Source: Symbiotaphrina buchneri
Taxonomy: Eukaryota > Ascomycota > Symbiotaphrinales > Symbiotaphrinaceae
Length of the DNA stretch: 64,000 nucleotides
Reading direction: 5' to 3'
NCBI GenBank assembly: GCA_001599915.1
Contig: BCIG01000030.1
Location: 248,001-312,000, forward strand
The notes under the pieces were generated by a model. It was not told where the DNA came from. It saw only the letters and a list, made by a program, of their open reading frames with translations, and did not search any database. How positions within the stretch are numbered: the stretch's first letter is position 1; each line of letters opens with the position of its first letter. Shown in pieces: positions 22,311 through 32,924 of the stretch. The position numbers and the translations under genes are program-made.

Positions 22311-23992
22311 ATGTACTGCCAAAAGTGCAGGTCACCACTTAAGGTTGACAACACACTTGCGGACCTGAATCCTGCCGCCTTTGATCTGCTAGTTGGTACG
22401 GGAGGCTTCCCTCGAGTTACTGCTTGATCTCAACTAACACTGTGCACATAGGATCCACGGGCTCCTCTCTGCAGCAGCCGCAAGCCCGGCGTTTAGCTCC
22501 GTCCAGGCCGACATACTCACAAGAGCGCAAGGACCTCTATGATCATTCAACCCAACATGTGCAAGCACCCGTTATCAAGCGGACCGTTCCCGCGCCGCGT
22601 GGGATCGCAGCGAGCCCGTCCGGCCCCGCTCGACAGGCCATGAAGGATAATCCGGCCATGTCATTTGTCATGCTCACCGAGTCACAAGTTGTGCCTCCTC
22701 CAACCGCACCAGATACAACACAGCGGAGCGCCAAAAAGCCAAATGGACAAGCGGCTGATCCCCAGGAGAGGGCGAAGTCCAAGTCGAAGCCGGAAGATGG
22801 AGACTCTTTGGCGCATCACCTGGAGATGGCGGCTAGGCTTTTTGAGATTCTGTCCTCCCGCTCAGACATCGATCATCCAATCTGTACTGAATGCACAGAG
22901 CTTCTGATCGATGGGCTTCAGAAACGTCTGCAGGCTACCGTCAAGGAAAGAGACGCTTACGCCACGTTTCTTAAGCAAGTAAACGCGCAGATACCGACCG
23001 TAGAGGAGATAAAGCAAGCTGAGGCGGACTTGGCCAGGACCCGTGAGAAAGAGGCAGCTGCTTTTGCGGATCTGGAAAAGCTTGAAGCTGAAAAGCGTGC
23101 AGTAGACGAAGAGATTGCCGCCCTGGAAGATGAAAGCCGTCAACTGGATGCCGAGGAAGAGGCGTTCTGGAGGGATCGTAATGCTTTCGCCTTGACACTG
23201 TCGGCCTTTCAGAATGAGCGGGATGGTGTCAATCTAGCCTACGATCACGATTCAATGCAGCTTCAACGGTTGCAGCGTACGAACGTATATAACGACACTT
23301 TCTCTATAGGGCATGACGGATACTTTGGTACTATCAACGGTCTCCGCCTCGGACGATTAGCCAACCCTCCAGTGGAGTGGGCTGAGATCAATGCTGCTTG
23401 GGGACAAACGTTGTTACTGCTAGCCACAATTGCAGAGAAGATGGGATTTTCCTTCAAAGGGTATAGGCTAAAGCCTATGGGGTCCTCTTCCAGGATCGAG
23501 CGGATTGAATACCCACAATCTGCTCCGTCCTCCCAGGAGCCAACACGGCAAGCACCTAGAATAACAACTCTGGAACTGTTTTCGTCTGGAAACCTTCCTT
23601 TGGGTCGCATGTTTCTCCATCGCCGCTTTGACAATGCCATGGTAGCCTTCCTCGAATGTTTGCGGCAGCTCGGCCAGTTTGTCGAAGAGAAAGGGAAGAA
23701 TGGCCCGAACGAAGGCCTCGCACTACCGTACCGGATCTACAAAGACAAGATTGGGGACCCGAGAGATATAAGAGAGCGTGACAGGGGCGACCCCAGCCGC
23801 AATACAAGCGGTCAGGCTACAGCGGTGAACGCGGCTGGCCACAACTTGGCCAGCATAAAGCTTGGATACAATACTGACGAAGGCTGGACAAGAGCTTGCA
23901 AATACGTCCTAACTTGTTGCAAGTACCTGCTTGCTTTTGCGAGCAACAATGCAAGTGTGAGTATGAGAGATGGTGATATTGGGAGGAGGTGA
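22311..23992 (+). CDS. atg6: Beclin-1 homologue Atg6/Vps30
   Basis: Predicted 541 aa from exons 22311-22395 and 22452-23992. The N-terminus has a zinc-like pair (MYCQKCRSPLKV). The middle holds a coiled coil (about residues 200-275, for example EKLEAEKRAVDEEIAALEDE). The evolutionarily conserved domain includes TINGLRLGRL, PVEWAEINAAWGQTLLLL and the C-terminal EGWTRACKYVLTCCKYLLAF helix that binds membranes. Atg6 is a core subunit of both class III PI3-kinase complexes, needed for autophagy and vacuolar sorting. Read straight through, translation stops at 23992. A consensus donor at 23957 (GTGAGT) and an acceptor at 24005 would remove 49 bp. Splicing there would extend the protein to 24170 (584 aa). 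That extra tail is not a known Beclin feature, so the shorter form is preferred. Confidence 0.92.
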
Positions 23993-24189
23993 CATGCATG
24001 GGCAGAAGCGTGCACAACGTATTCAGCATCTAGAGACTCATCGAGTTCACGGCGTTGGGTTTGCCAAAGGGCGAGATTGGGGGCCGGACAACATTTTTGG
24101 AGGCGGTGTTCGAGGTTTGCTTACAGTATATCCGGAGAATTATGGCCATGCTCTTGCCAGTCAACCATGATTTGTCATAGGACCATACT

Positions 24190-25255
24190 TCATTCGGGTT
24201 CTTGGTCTCTCCATTTCTTCCGGAGTTCGTCGATGTTAAAACCAGACAGCTTGGCTTTTCCTACAATAGCCTTTGCTTTCCCTACGACTGGCACATCGAT
24301 CATCTTGCCATCGAGTGTCCATGCTCCTCTTCCTTGAGTTTCTGCTTTCTCATCCGCAATGACAACCCTCACTGCCCATTCAACCTCCTCTAAGCTAGGA
24401 GCGAACGTCCTCTGGCACACTTCCACTTGAGTTGGATGGATACACTGCTTCCCATTGAAGCCGAGCCCTCTCCCACTCAAGCATTCCTGTTCCAGGGTCC
24501 TTTGACCTTGCTCGCCTCTGAAGGCTGTACAAACCAGGTCTATAGTACTGGGCAGATCATACGCCCGAGCCGCAGTAGCAATGGCTGAACGTGCGAAGAG
24601 GAATTCCGTCAGGGCAGTTGTGCGAGTAAGGGATAAGTCCAGTGCGAAATCTTCTGCGGCAAATACAAGGCCAGAAAGGTAGGGCGAAGCTTTGCAGATT
24701 TCGGACAGATTTAAAACGGACTTGGCAGACTCTATGAGCGCCAGAAGTCGGATGGGAGCCTTTTCCGTCGGCATGGAGGGGTTGGAGGGATGACGAGTAG
24801 GCGAGATGTGTCGCAGGACATCGGTAACGAAGTGCATGTCGGAGGCGGAATTGACTTTGGGTATCAAAATGGCATCCAGGTTAGGAGCTTTCAACTGGTC
24901 TAGGTCAGCAAATATCCCCTATCTGGCAATTGGACCACTTACAATCTCCGTAAGATCATCCAACGCAAGTCCGCTATCGACAGCATTGATTCTTACAGAG
25001 GTCTCACGGATGCCTTCTGACCGAGGCTGCTCCAGAAAGTTCCTGAGAGACTGACGGGCTTCTACCTTCCGTCCTGGAGTCACCGAGTCTTCCAGGTCAT
25101 AAGCCACTGAGTCAACCTGGAGGGCCCGGGACTTGTCCAAGAACTTCCGCGAGGAGGCCGGGACTGTCTGCAGGTCAGCGTCCGTATCAATTGAGAGGTA
25201 CCAGGGACTGACCATATAGCACAGCCCTTCTAACAATTGGTGCTACAGTAGCCAT
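24190..25255 (-). CDS. CitE/CLYBL-like lyase (HpcH/HpaI aldolase family)
   Basis: Predicted 322 aa, exons 25255-25213, 25163-24943, 24894-24190. The N-terminus [14 protein letters not shown] joins [12 protein letters not shown] after splicing. Family hallmarks follow: [11 protein letters not shown] (acidic metal-site region), [37 protein letters not shown] and [12 protein letters not shown]. These match the citrate lyase beta-subunit-like group, whose human member CLYBL is a mitochondrial citramalyl-CoA lyase. The reaction is probably cleavage of a beta-hydroxyacyl-CoA (citramalyl- or malyl-CoA type). No citrate lyase alpha or gamma subunit is nearby, so it is not part of a bacterial-type complex. 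Mitochondrial targeting is weakly suggested by the Arg-containing N-terminus. The substrate is an inference from the family. Confidence 0.88.
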
Positions 25256-25522
25256 ATTTCGAGTAGCTTATCTATCCGCGAGAGTCAGTCTCGGTCTCGT
25301 CCACCGATACTCCGGATATAGGCACGCATTATCGGGGTGTACCCCACAAATGCACGTCTCGCACGGTCCCAGTACGCAACCCCTTGGTTTTGCCAGCTTA
25401 CACCGCCTCGGCGACGCGGCCACGTTAGCCAACCTCGTGTCCTCGTCCATCATCAATAAAGGGACCTCTACCATCAGATGGTGCCGTAGAATTAAGATTC
25501 GGAGCAGCAGACCACAATCGAA
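25256..25522. promoter_or_regulatory. Shared divergent promoter, CitE-like / tvp23
   Basis: This 267-bp gap separates two start codons in opposite directions. An open frame across it has no support. No defined factor sites were recognised. Confidence 0.45.
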
Positions 25523-26275
25523 ATGGATACACAAAACCAGCCAGGGGCTCTCAATTGGAGATTGAGCTCCCATCCGATCACGCTGATATGTTATCTGACC
25601 TTCAGAATTTGTACCACACCCTAGTCTCCAGATTTAAGCAATGCGAACGTCTGCTAACAGACGGCCCTCACAGCTAGCCTTTTAACCTACCTTTTTGGCC
25701 TGCTGTTCACCGATAACTTGTGAGTACCGTTTGACTGCGCGTGCTTGTTCATGAAAGCAGGCTGACGGCTGCGGGCATTAGCGTACTCATATTCATCGTC
25801 ACCATTATCCTTCTAGCGGCCGACTTCTATTACCTCAAGAATATTGCTGGCAGACGACTGGTGGGGCTTCGATGGTGGAACGAAGTCAATGTACAGAATG
25901 GCGACTCGCACTGGGTGTTTGAGTCGTCCGATCCCAACACCCGTACAATCAACCCTACAGACAGCCGGTTCTTCTGGTTGGGTTTGTACGCGCAGCCAGC
26001 GTTATGGGTTGGACTAGGCATATTCGCAATCGCCAGCTTCAAATTCATTTGGCTAATCCTCGTCGGTAATTATCTCCCAAGGTTCCGTACTTGAACGAAA
26101 AATCGCTGATTCAAATGCAGTTATGGCCGTCACCTTAACGTTGACCAACACGATCGCGTTTTCAAGATGCGACAAGTTCAGTCATGCTTCCAACTTGGCA
26201 TCTGATGCCCTTTACTCCGGTGGCCTTGCAAGGAACATTGCTGGCGGTATGATCAGCCGCCTCTTTAGGCGATGA
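25523..26275 (+). CDS. tvp23: Golgi membrane protein Tvp23
   Basis: Predicted 197 aa from exons 25523-25610, 25674-25719, 25761-26065, 26121-26275. The second intron is only 41 bp. The start gives [20 protein letters not shown]. Four hydrophobic segments are evident: [17 protein letters not shown], the [20 protein letters not shown] segment, [18 protein letters not shown] and [16 protein letters not shown]. The signature [17 protein letters not shown] and GDSHWVFES are diagnostic for the TVP23/FAM18 family, which resides in late Golgi membranes and acts in vesicular traffic. The C-terminal [11 protein letters not shown] and [11 protein letters not shown] are also conserved. Length matches fungal orthologues. 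The short exon 2 is supported by frame and by the family alignment. Confidence 0.93.
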
Positions 26276-26561
26276 TGAGCGAGCTTCGCAGGATGAAACA
26301 GTATGTTAGGGCACACTTGTAGCCAAGTATAATATCCTATCATAGCTGCTTTGAGTGGAGAGAATCGTCAAGAACCAGGTTGTCAAAGCCAACTCCTGTA
26401 TGCTGGATATATGCATGCATCCCCACCATAGCACCTCATGAACGTCCGGCATCTTGTCTTGTACGCCTGTGCGCCCCTAGATCCCGCTCCGATGCAAAAT
26501 AAAATGATCCTTTTCCCTCTCAGCTCCCAGTTTCTCATCACATCTGACAGCTTTCCCACCA
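26276..26561. other. Convergent spacer tvp23 / cmc2
   Basis: This 286-bp 3'-to-3' spacer shows no additional gene. Confidence 0.4.
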
Positions 26562-26857
26562 TCACGAGTTGGCGTCAATCTCCGCCCATTTCGCGACCAC
26601 CTTCTGCCGTTCGACCTTTGCTTTCTCCCGATTGGCCTTTGTTCTTTCCAACCGCTGAGCCCGCAAGCACATGTTGACATCGTGCTTGGCTTTATTGCAG
26701 CCGCCCACTACCTTCCAGAGGAATCCCCGCGCGTGGCACTCATCAAGGAGGGCCATAACCTCCTCGCAGGCTGCAGATCAGTTAGCGGACCGATGTAGGA
26801 GTAGGTCAACGCTGGAACCGTACCCTGATTGTCCTTTGTATGAAGATGCGGATGCAT
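26562..26857 (-). CDS. cmc2: Cmc2-like twin CX9C mitochondrial protein
   Basis: Predicted 80 aa, exons 26857-26824 and 26770-26562. It starts MHPHLHTKDNQ, the invariant opening of the family. Two CX9C motifs are complete: C-EEVMALLDE-C and C-NKAKHDVNM-C. The C-terminus RTKANREKAKVERQKVV is the usual basic helix. Cmc2 lives in the intermembrane space, is imported through the Mia40 disulfide relay and supports cytochrome c oxidase biogenesis. The gene faces away from the prefoldin 2 gene across 471 bp. Length and spacing agree with fungal orthologues. Missing the first exon would remove the diagnostic N-terminus. Confidence 0.93.
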
Positions 26858-27328
26858 TTTGGAGCGTCTCGTCAAGCAGTATGGATTTCAATCAGCTGAT
26901 ACTCTGGTAAAAGTGCGCCGCTTCCTCGAAGCCGCTTTCGGGAGACTGGCAGCTACTCGGGACGTAATGGTGCAACAGGACAAGATTGTCACAGTGTATT
27001 AGTTATAGCACGGTTTGCGACAGTAGACAGAGAGAGATTGGACGGGTATTTGACCGCTTCTTCGAATAGGAATTTGGCAGCTTAAGTCCAGCAACTGCTA
27101 CAGTACGCTGCTGGATAGCTGTACCACGAGATCTTTAAATTTTGGACGATCCTGATTGGACGAGGCGCTCCAGCAGGTGCGGCAATTGCCGGACATTATG
27201 GGAGCTTAACGAGGTATTCGTACTGCGTAACTGGAGACTCGTTCCGTTCATGAGGTATCCTTCGAAGCTGTCGACGATAGGCAGGTTCACAGTCGGCCCT
27301 GTCCATTGCTTTCAGGGCATTGCAAGAC
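26858..27328. promoter_or_regulatory. Divergent promoter region, cmc2 / prefoldin 2
   Basis: This 471-bp region lies between divergent starts. Short open frames here are unsupported. No named regulatory site was recognised. Confidence 0.4.
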
Positions 27329-27895
27329 ATGGCGTCCGAGGGCCAGGTATCGACAAGAAAGCAGCAAGGTACGTTGAGTCTCCGTACTCTCGGTACCATG
27401 CAAGTTCACGCTAACACTCACCTTTTGATCAGAGCTGCAGCTGCAGTATTCGAACTTTAAAAACAGCCTTCAACAGCTTGCGCAGAGGATTGGGGACATT
27501 GAACAAGAAACCGAGGAGCACAAGTAAGAGCACCCAGATGGGCTATAAAAGTTTAGGCCGCTTTTGTCAGGCTGTCTCCTTGCTCAAGCTTTGCTCACCG
27601 CTGCTTCTGTGGAATAGGCTAGTACTCGAAACGTTGGAGCCGCTTCCGGGCGACCGGAAATGCTTCCGGATGATCAATGGCGTCCTTATAGAAAGAACGG
27701 TGAAGGACGTTATCCCAGCGCTGAAGACGAACTCGGAGGGCTTGAAGAAAGTACTCGATGACCTCTTGAAGCAATACAAGAAGCAGCAAGACGAGATGGA
27801 GAAATGGAAGGTATGATCCCATTGCAGCCACTGTAAACTCTCGGATATTAACAATTCTTTAGAAGAAGAACAATGTACAAGTTGTGCAGCAATGA
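27329..27895 (+). CDS. Prefoldin subunit 2 (Gim4)
   Basis: Predicted 118 aa, exons 27329-27368, 27433-27523, 27618-27810, 27863-27895. It is a beta-type prefoldin: a coiled helix (LQLQYSNFKNSLQQLAQRIG), the central hairpin region LEPLPGDRKCFRMINGVLIE with RTVKDVIPAL, and a second coiled helix (LKKVLDDLLKQYKKQQDEME). The tail NNVQVVQQ is also typical. The hexameric prefoldin/GimC complex hands nascent actin and tubulin to the CCT chaperonin in the cytosol. Four exons for so small a protein is normal in Eurotiomycetes. All junctions are GT-AG and in phase. Confidence 0.95.
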
Positions 27896-28521
27896 TCGAG
27901 TGAGCGCCCAGGACGTGCAGTGGGAGTCCGCTTCTCCAGACCAATATCCTTCGCCTCCTCTACTAGGGAACTTATTGCAGATCTGGCTACCATGCACAAG
28001 AGCGTGCTTGGCAAAGTCAAGGAGGATCAAAGTTGAGACTCTTGAAAATGGGGATGTTGGAGGCGAGCTTGCTGTACCGCAGATTGAGACTCGAACGTCT
28101 GGATGATGGTACAGCTTGCGTCTTTGTCCTCCAGGGGGTGAGCCATGACGGCGATGCGTTGTCCGAGGTTGCACACCATCTTTTTCCGGAGGCTGGCGAA
28201 CAACTCAGACAACAGTGCTAGCTGGCGGCATACTTTAGATTTCAGACATTTCGTCATAGCAGCTTGATCATCCTGCATGAACTCTGTCAGTCTGGTCTAT
28301 GGTTTCCGAAATGGAAGATGCGCAAAGTTTAGCAAGATCGAAGATCGGATCATCGGATATTTCTGTGATTTCCTATGGTGCCACTGTCACAATTTGTTGC
28401 AATGTTGGAGCGAGGCTGATGACTGGGGTGCCAGCAGCCGCTAAGCATGATGTGCTGGCCCTGCTTCACAGTTGGTCAAGCATACAGTTGGATCGTCGAC
28501 TAATGCACATGCAGCGCCTGT
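27896..28521. other. Unassigned region right of prefoldin 2
   Basis: A minus-strand frame at 28027-28278 (83 codons) and a plus-strand frame at 28033-28221 overlap here. Neither matches a family I recognise. The minus frame contains a possible donor (GTATGC) after KCLKSK, so a small spliced minus-strand gene is possible but cannot be completed. Confidence 0.3.
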
Positions 28522-29061
28522 TTACAAATCCCACTGGTCCGGCCGGCCCATTACCATAGGATAGTCCTTGAGATTGTCAAAGTAAGGTACGAGAGCACAG
28601 CTACTGGCTGAATCAACGTCAATTTCATCTTGCTCATCGTGATCTCCATGATCAGCATCTCCCAAGACGGAGGTCAGCCAGGAATTCGCCCACGGTATTA
28701 AACAAAGATCCAAGTAACTTTCGGTGTTTGGCGAATTCGATCCATCGATAGATAGGCCTATCGGAATATAATTCAGGCAATGGGTTCCACGCACACATGG
28801 AGGGGGAAACGGGGACAGCGCATCATCCACCCATGCATCCTTAAGCGAAGGATGTTGCACGTTGTGCTTCATCAGGGGCCGATTACGCCTCGGGGTGAGC
28901 CTTTGCTGTCTAGGAGGTCTAAGAGTTCGTAGAATATTCATGTGTTGCGCTCGGAAGAAGCGCTGGACATTGCACGTATACCCCATCTGGGACTGTGTCT
29001 CTTTGCGGTGACGTGAAGGCGTCCCAGGTAGGTCTCCCCTGCACCTGCACGAAAATATCAA
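28522..29061 (-). CDS. Possible lineage-specific ORF of unknown function
   Basis: An open frame of 179 codons from 29061; a second Met (MGYTCNVQRFF) begins 25 codons in. I do not recognise it. The protein is basic near the start (RTLRPPRQQRLTPRRNRP) and acidic near the end (DADHGDHDEQDEIDVD). It has no membrane segment or known motif. It sits in a 2.9-kb gap between prefoldin 2 and hapC. It could be a real orphan gene, an exon of a longer minus-strand gene or a chance frame. There is no codon-usage or splice evidence strong enough to decide. Confidence 0.25.
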   Translation of the reverse strand: MIFSCRCRGDLPGTPSRHRKETQSQMGYTCNVQRFFRAQHMNILRTLRPPRQQRLTPRRNRPLMKHNVQHPSLKDAWVDDALSPFPPPCVRGTHCLNYIPIGLSIDGSNSPNTESYLDLCLIPWANSWLTSVLGDADHGDHDEQDEIDVDSASSCALVPYFDNLKDYPMVMGRPDQWDL

Positions 29062-30842
29062 CGCAGCTATTCAGTGCAGCAGCATGCAAGAGTCACGCAT
29101 TTCTGCACAATTATTATCTCTGTGCAGGCCACGGTGATTTAAGCTGCACTACGTCAAGCAAACTGCCAGCCCGTTAATTGCTATATCGGTCGATCCCCGT
29201 AATCTACGAAGCAGGTGGAAAACAAACCCAAGCAGGGCTATCACTAGGTTCTTTTTGGCTGTTATGAGTGGTTCAGCTGCTGGTCTCTTCAGCCCTGCTG
29301 TGACAGTTAAGTGACACAGGAACGGCATGCAGTGTATTGTGCGTGGATCAGCCGGTATGCAGCGAGGTGTCACCATGGCGTTGTTATTATTATCTTTAGT
29401 GATTGACGCCGGCGTACCTAACACATGTATAGAGAAGAGTTCTTCGTCCTTGTGACAGGATCAAACGCTGATGAAGTAACCGCTACAAACATACCGTAAG
29501 GTAGGCAATTGAACATGAGCGGGTACATGTACCCTACTGTAGACATCGGCGGGTCGTCCGTGTTTGATGCCGGTCTTTTGGTGCATTAACGTACAGCAGT
29601 GAGCAGCAATCATTATTGGTTCGACGGGGACCATAATTGTGATCATAATTAAATGAAGCGCTGCTATCGCAGCGTTGCTATTGGAGTATTGGTTATCAAT
29701 TTTCCCCTTTTGATTCATTTTATTATATCAGCAAAGGAGCCAAATAATCAGCGCGGGCATAAGGTTAGGGAACCGGGAGTCCCCCCGGCATCGGCTCTTG
29801 GTCTGCCCTTCTCTCATTTGTGATTGGAACGCCAAACAAAGCAGGTCCATCACCCTCAGCCAACGACAGCAGTGCTTTCCATCTGAAGCCTTTACTGGTC
29901 CAATAGCCTGCCTTAACAGGTCAACTAGGCAATTACGCTCCCCTTAGTTACCGTGCTCGAGCTCGTGCTTCAGCATCGTTCCGTTGCGACCCAGCGGGGC
30001 CCGCAGCAGTAAGTCGCAGTTCCCGCGACGAGGACCACCATCAGTACAGCTGTCTCGTCCAGTCGTTGTCAGCGCGAATTACCGCTGCTGCACGACGATC
30101 GAGCTGCAGGCTGCCCGGTATGGCTTCCTCCGCATCACCCTGAACCATGTTTGTTTACCCGCGATTCCATATTGACTTTTACCGCGGTGTTGGGATAGTA
30201 GCTTCCATCCCTCTGTTGAGCTTCCCCTTCGCGCGAGTCAACTACTCTCCGAGCACTGCATTGCATGCAGCGCGCACCACACACACGGGATACATCATCG
30301 GGCGCAGGACAGCAACAAGGACCGATCGTATCGCCAGCCCTGTCGGAAGTTTCAGGAAAACACGTCAATCTAGGGGAATAGTTCATCTGCACCTCCGCTT
30401 GTCCAGCTAATCCGTGGATCTTCCGCCCAGCGCAACGTTATACCCCCCAACCGCCTCACCGACAGACGCAATCCTGCAGCTTAGCCTGCATCCACTCCTT
30501 CCACCGCCACTTTGGCCAGTCGGGTCTCTGGGAGCACAACCGACGTGGCCGTTTCGCATACCGAGTCTCCATTCTGTCCAGCGGGTGGATCGGTACACGA
30601 CCTTTCCAGCACGGTATTAGCTGCTGCGCGCACAGGACCGCATCTGCTCATTGCGAGGCGCATCCAGGGAAAGGAGTCCTGACAGTGCTGTCCGTCGTGA
30701 CGCATCCTTGCATAGCTTGCATTAGGTTTTCCCCGGATACCTGCAGTGACGTGGTTGCCAGCGTCACACGGCCAACAGAGCAGCGAACAATCAGAGGCGC
30801 AGCGCAAATCCAGCCGCTGCAAGCAGCCAGTCCAGGTACATC
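29062..30842. other. Long region upstream of hapC
   Basis: About 1.8 kb has no convincing gene. Simple A/T-rich stretches occur near 29380-29400 and 29640-29725. CCAAT-type pentamers appear near 29823 (reverse) and 29899. They are of interest because the neighbouring gene encodes a CCAAT-binding subunit, but such pentamers are frequent by chance. The right part is presumably the hapC promoter and leader. Confidence 0.4.
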
Positions 30843-31944
30843 ATGTCAGCGTCCCCACAGCAAGATGTCGCGGTGGAACCAGCAGAACAGTCGCCTGACG
30901 ACAAAGAACCCATGGATAGAGATCCTCAGGATACACAAGGTCAAGGCATCGGGTACGAGTTCGAGGTCAAGGAGCAGGACAGATGGCTGCCAATTGCCAA
31001 CGGTTAGTCTATTTACTCCCTATTATTTTTTGAAGTTCATTCGTTCCCTTTTGGTCTGTCGAATGTCCGTCCAATGTTAGGAAGGCTATCGCTTCCATCG
31101 ATTTTGCCGTGCTTTGTCGCGTTTACATCACCGAATCACACTCCGATCGCTTGACCAATGCATCCTGCATATTTTGGAAACACTTAGTATTGGTCATGTC
31201 CCGCGCTTGCCCACAACGTCTCTCACCACCTGCAGCACCGCTTTCCTCCAACCGGGAGTCGAGAAAGTCAGCGCATAACTCCGTTTCTGATGCTAACATT
31301 CGAAATTTTGCTCCAGTTGCTCGGGTAATGAAGACCGCTCTGCCCGAGAATGCAAAGATAGCGAAAGAAGCCAAAGAGTGCATGCAGGAATGTGTGAGCG
31401 AATTCATCTCTTTCATCACCAGCGAAGGTAAGCCGGATAAGGGTCATGTTATCTCCAAATTGGATGGCAGAGCTGACGCATGGCTACGACAACAGCATCG
31501 GAGAAGTGTCAACAAGAGAAAAGGAAAACCGTCAATGGAGAAGATATCTTGTTTGCCATGACCTCATTGGGCTTCGAGAACTATGCAGAAGCGCTGAAGA
31601 TCTACTTGACAAAATATCGAGAGGTGAGTACCTCGGACTTTACTTTCCCCGTATCCCTTTCGTTTGTCGCCTTATCTGGCAAAGACGAATATCTGAACAT
31701 TGAAATTGACCGCTGGAATGAGACCCAAACCGCACGAGGGGAGAACCAGAACCGACCATCCAGCGGAAACGGCGGAAATGTCGGGGGCAGCGGCGGCGCA
31801 AATGCCTCCTCCTCGACGGCCTTCCCAGGGGCAGCAGAGGGGTCCATCAGTATCTTGAGCCCCGAAGACGTGGAAGGAGCGGAGAACGACAGCAGCGCCT
31901 ACGCAAACATGTACGGGGCAGGCACCAACGGTGGTGGCTACTAG
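30843..31944 (+). CDS. hapC: CCAAT-binding complex subunit HapC (Hap3/NF-YB)
   Basis: Predicted 206 aa, exons 30843-31002, 31317-31427, 31496-31623, 31723-31944. The histone-fold core spans about residues 46-133: [51 protein letters not shown] and [16 protein letters not shown]. These are almost invariant in NF-YB. The tail is Gly/Ser/Asn-rich. With HapB and HapE it forms the CCAAT-binding complex, which also recruits HapX for iron control. The first intron is 314 bp, long for this genome. The third intron (31624-31722, 99 bp) has no stop and is a multiple of three. Reading through it would insert 33 residues between KYRE and TQTARGENQ, whereas splicing restores the family sequence. The model is therefore preferred with that intron removed. 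Confidence 0.94.
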
Positions 31945-32924
31945 CGGATTTGCGCGGCAAAAGGTGTATCTGGAATCCGGCATACGTTCATTGTTTCAGT
32001 CTATTTGCAGGGTCCGGACAAATTGGCACGCTCTCCCTGAGCTTATATTTCACCATATCGACCACGGGAGCACTACAGAGATACAAAGTTCCTCGATCTT
32101 ATTCCGATCTCCTCCTTCGGTGTCAGGGGTTAATGGGACCCAAGTAGGGCGAGCTCTAGTCCCGGCTCATGGCTGGATTCTGGAGGCCAGGGAAATGGTC
32201 AGCGAATTGGGCGCACATGTACAACTTAGTTTTGCTTCTTTCGCAGGTGAAGGGATGGTCCCGGCTAGGTTATGCACAGAACTACGACAGGGGCCAGCTT
32301 CGACGGGTATTATTACTAGAATTCCAATGCGCAGGCATATCTCAGATGGCTGTCCCATCTGAAAACCGTCCGTGGGCTAGGGACGAAATTGCGGTATAGT
32401 GTATTTGAATATGAAAGGCCGTCCGTCGTCCGTCGTCCGTCGTCCGTCATGTCATGAGGATATATGTATTGCAATTTTCTTCAGGAGTATGGGCACGATA
32501 TATCATCCTTATTGGAGCACCGTCTGCCTTCCGTTCGTAACTCAAGGCCGGTCCTCGGCCTCCCGTCTATTGTACCTTCCCGATTAGGGTTGAACCGTCC
32601 TTACGTAGCCCGCCGGGAAAGTGCCTATCTTATCGGCCCCGCCGTCGATTGGATGGATATTTTGACTCGACCGGCCCCCCTGTGCACAAGTACGGTACCC
32701 ATCCAGAGAGGATCGAGGACCCAAAGAGTCATAATCAATACTTTGATCAACCCCAAGGGCGCGGCACACTACAATCCCTGTCGTTCTCCTCCCCAAGATT
32801 TAAATATATTCCTCTTTTTCCTTCGTCCTTTATATCTTCACCCACTCCCATTGAACCTTTTGCGCACGAGACCACCGATTCTTCGGATATAATCCGACTT
32901 CCCACCTTCCAAAACCTTGCAGAG
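31945..32924. promoter_or_regulatory. Region between hapC and the aminotransferase gene
   Basis: About 980 bp covers the hapC 3' UTR and the aminotransferase promoter. It includes a 7-bp tandem repeat (32419-32447) and a TGACTC core at 32663-32668. The latter resembles a Gcn4/CpcA half site and would suit an amino-acid enzyme, but it is a short match (TGACTCG). Confidence 0.4.
32419..32448. repeat. Tandem repeat, 7-bp unit CGTCCGT x 4
   Basis: The sequence CGTCCGT is repeated about four times without error about 480 bp upstream of the aminotransferase start. Such a minisatellite is likely to vary in copy number between strains. Confidence 0.7.

Noticed and set aside
31109-31561. Plus-strand open frame of 150 codons in hapC
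   Set aside because: It joins intron 1 sequence to exon 2. Only the exon part matches HapC.
32649-32924. 92-residue N-terminal extension of the aminotransferase
   Set aside because: Open but without conserved sequence; the Met at 32925 fits fungal Aro8-type proteins.
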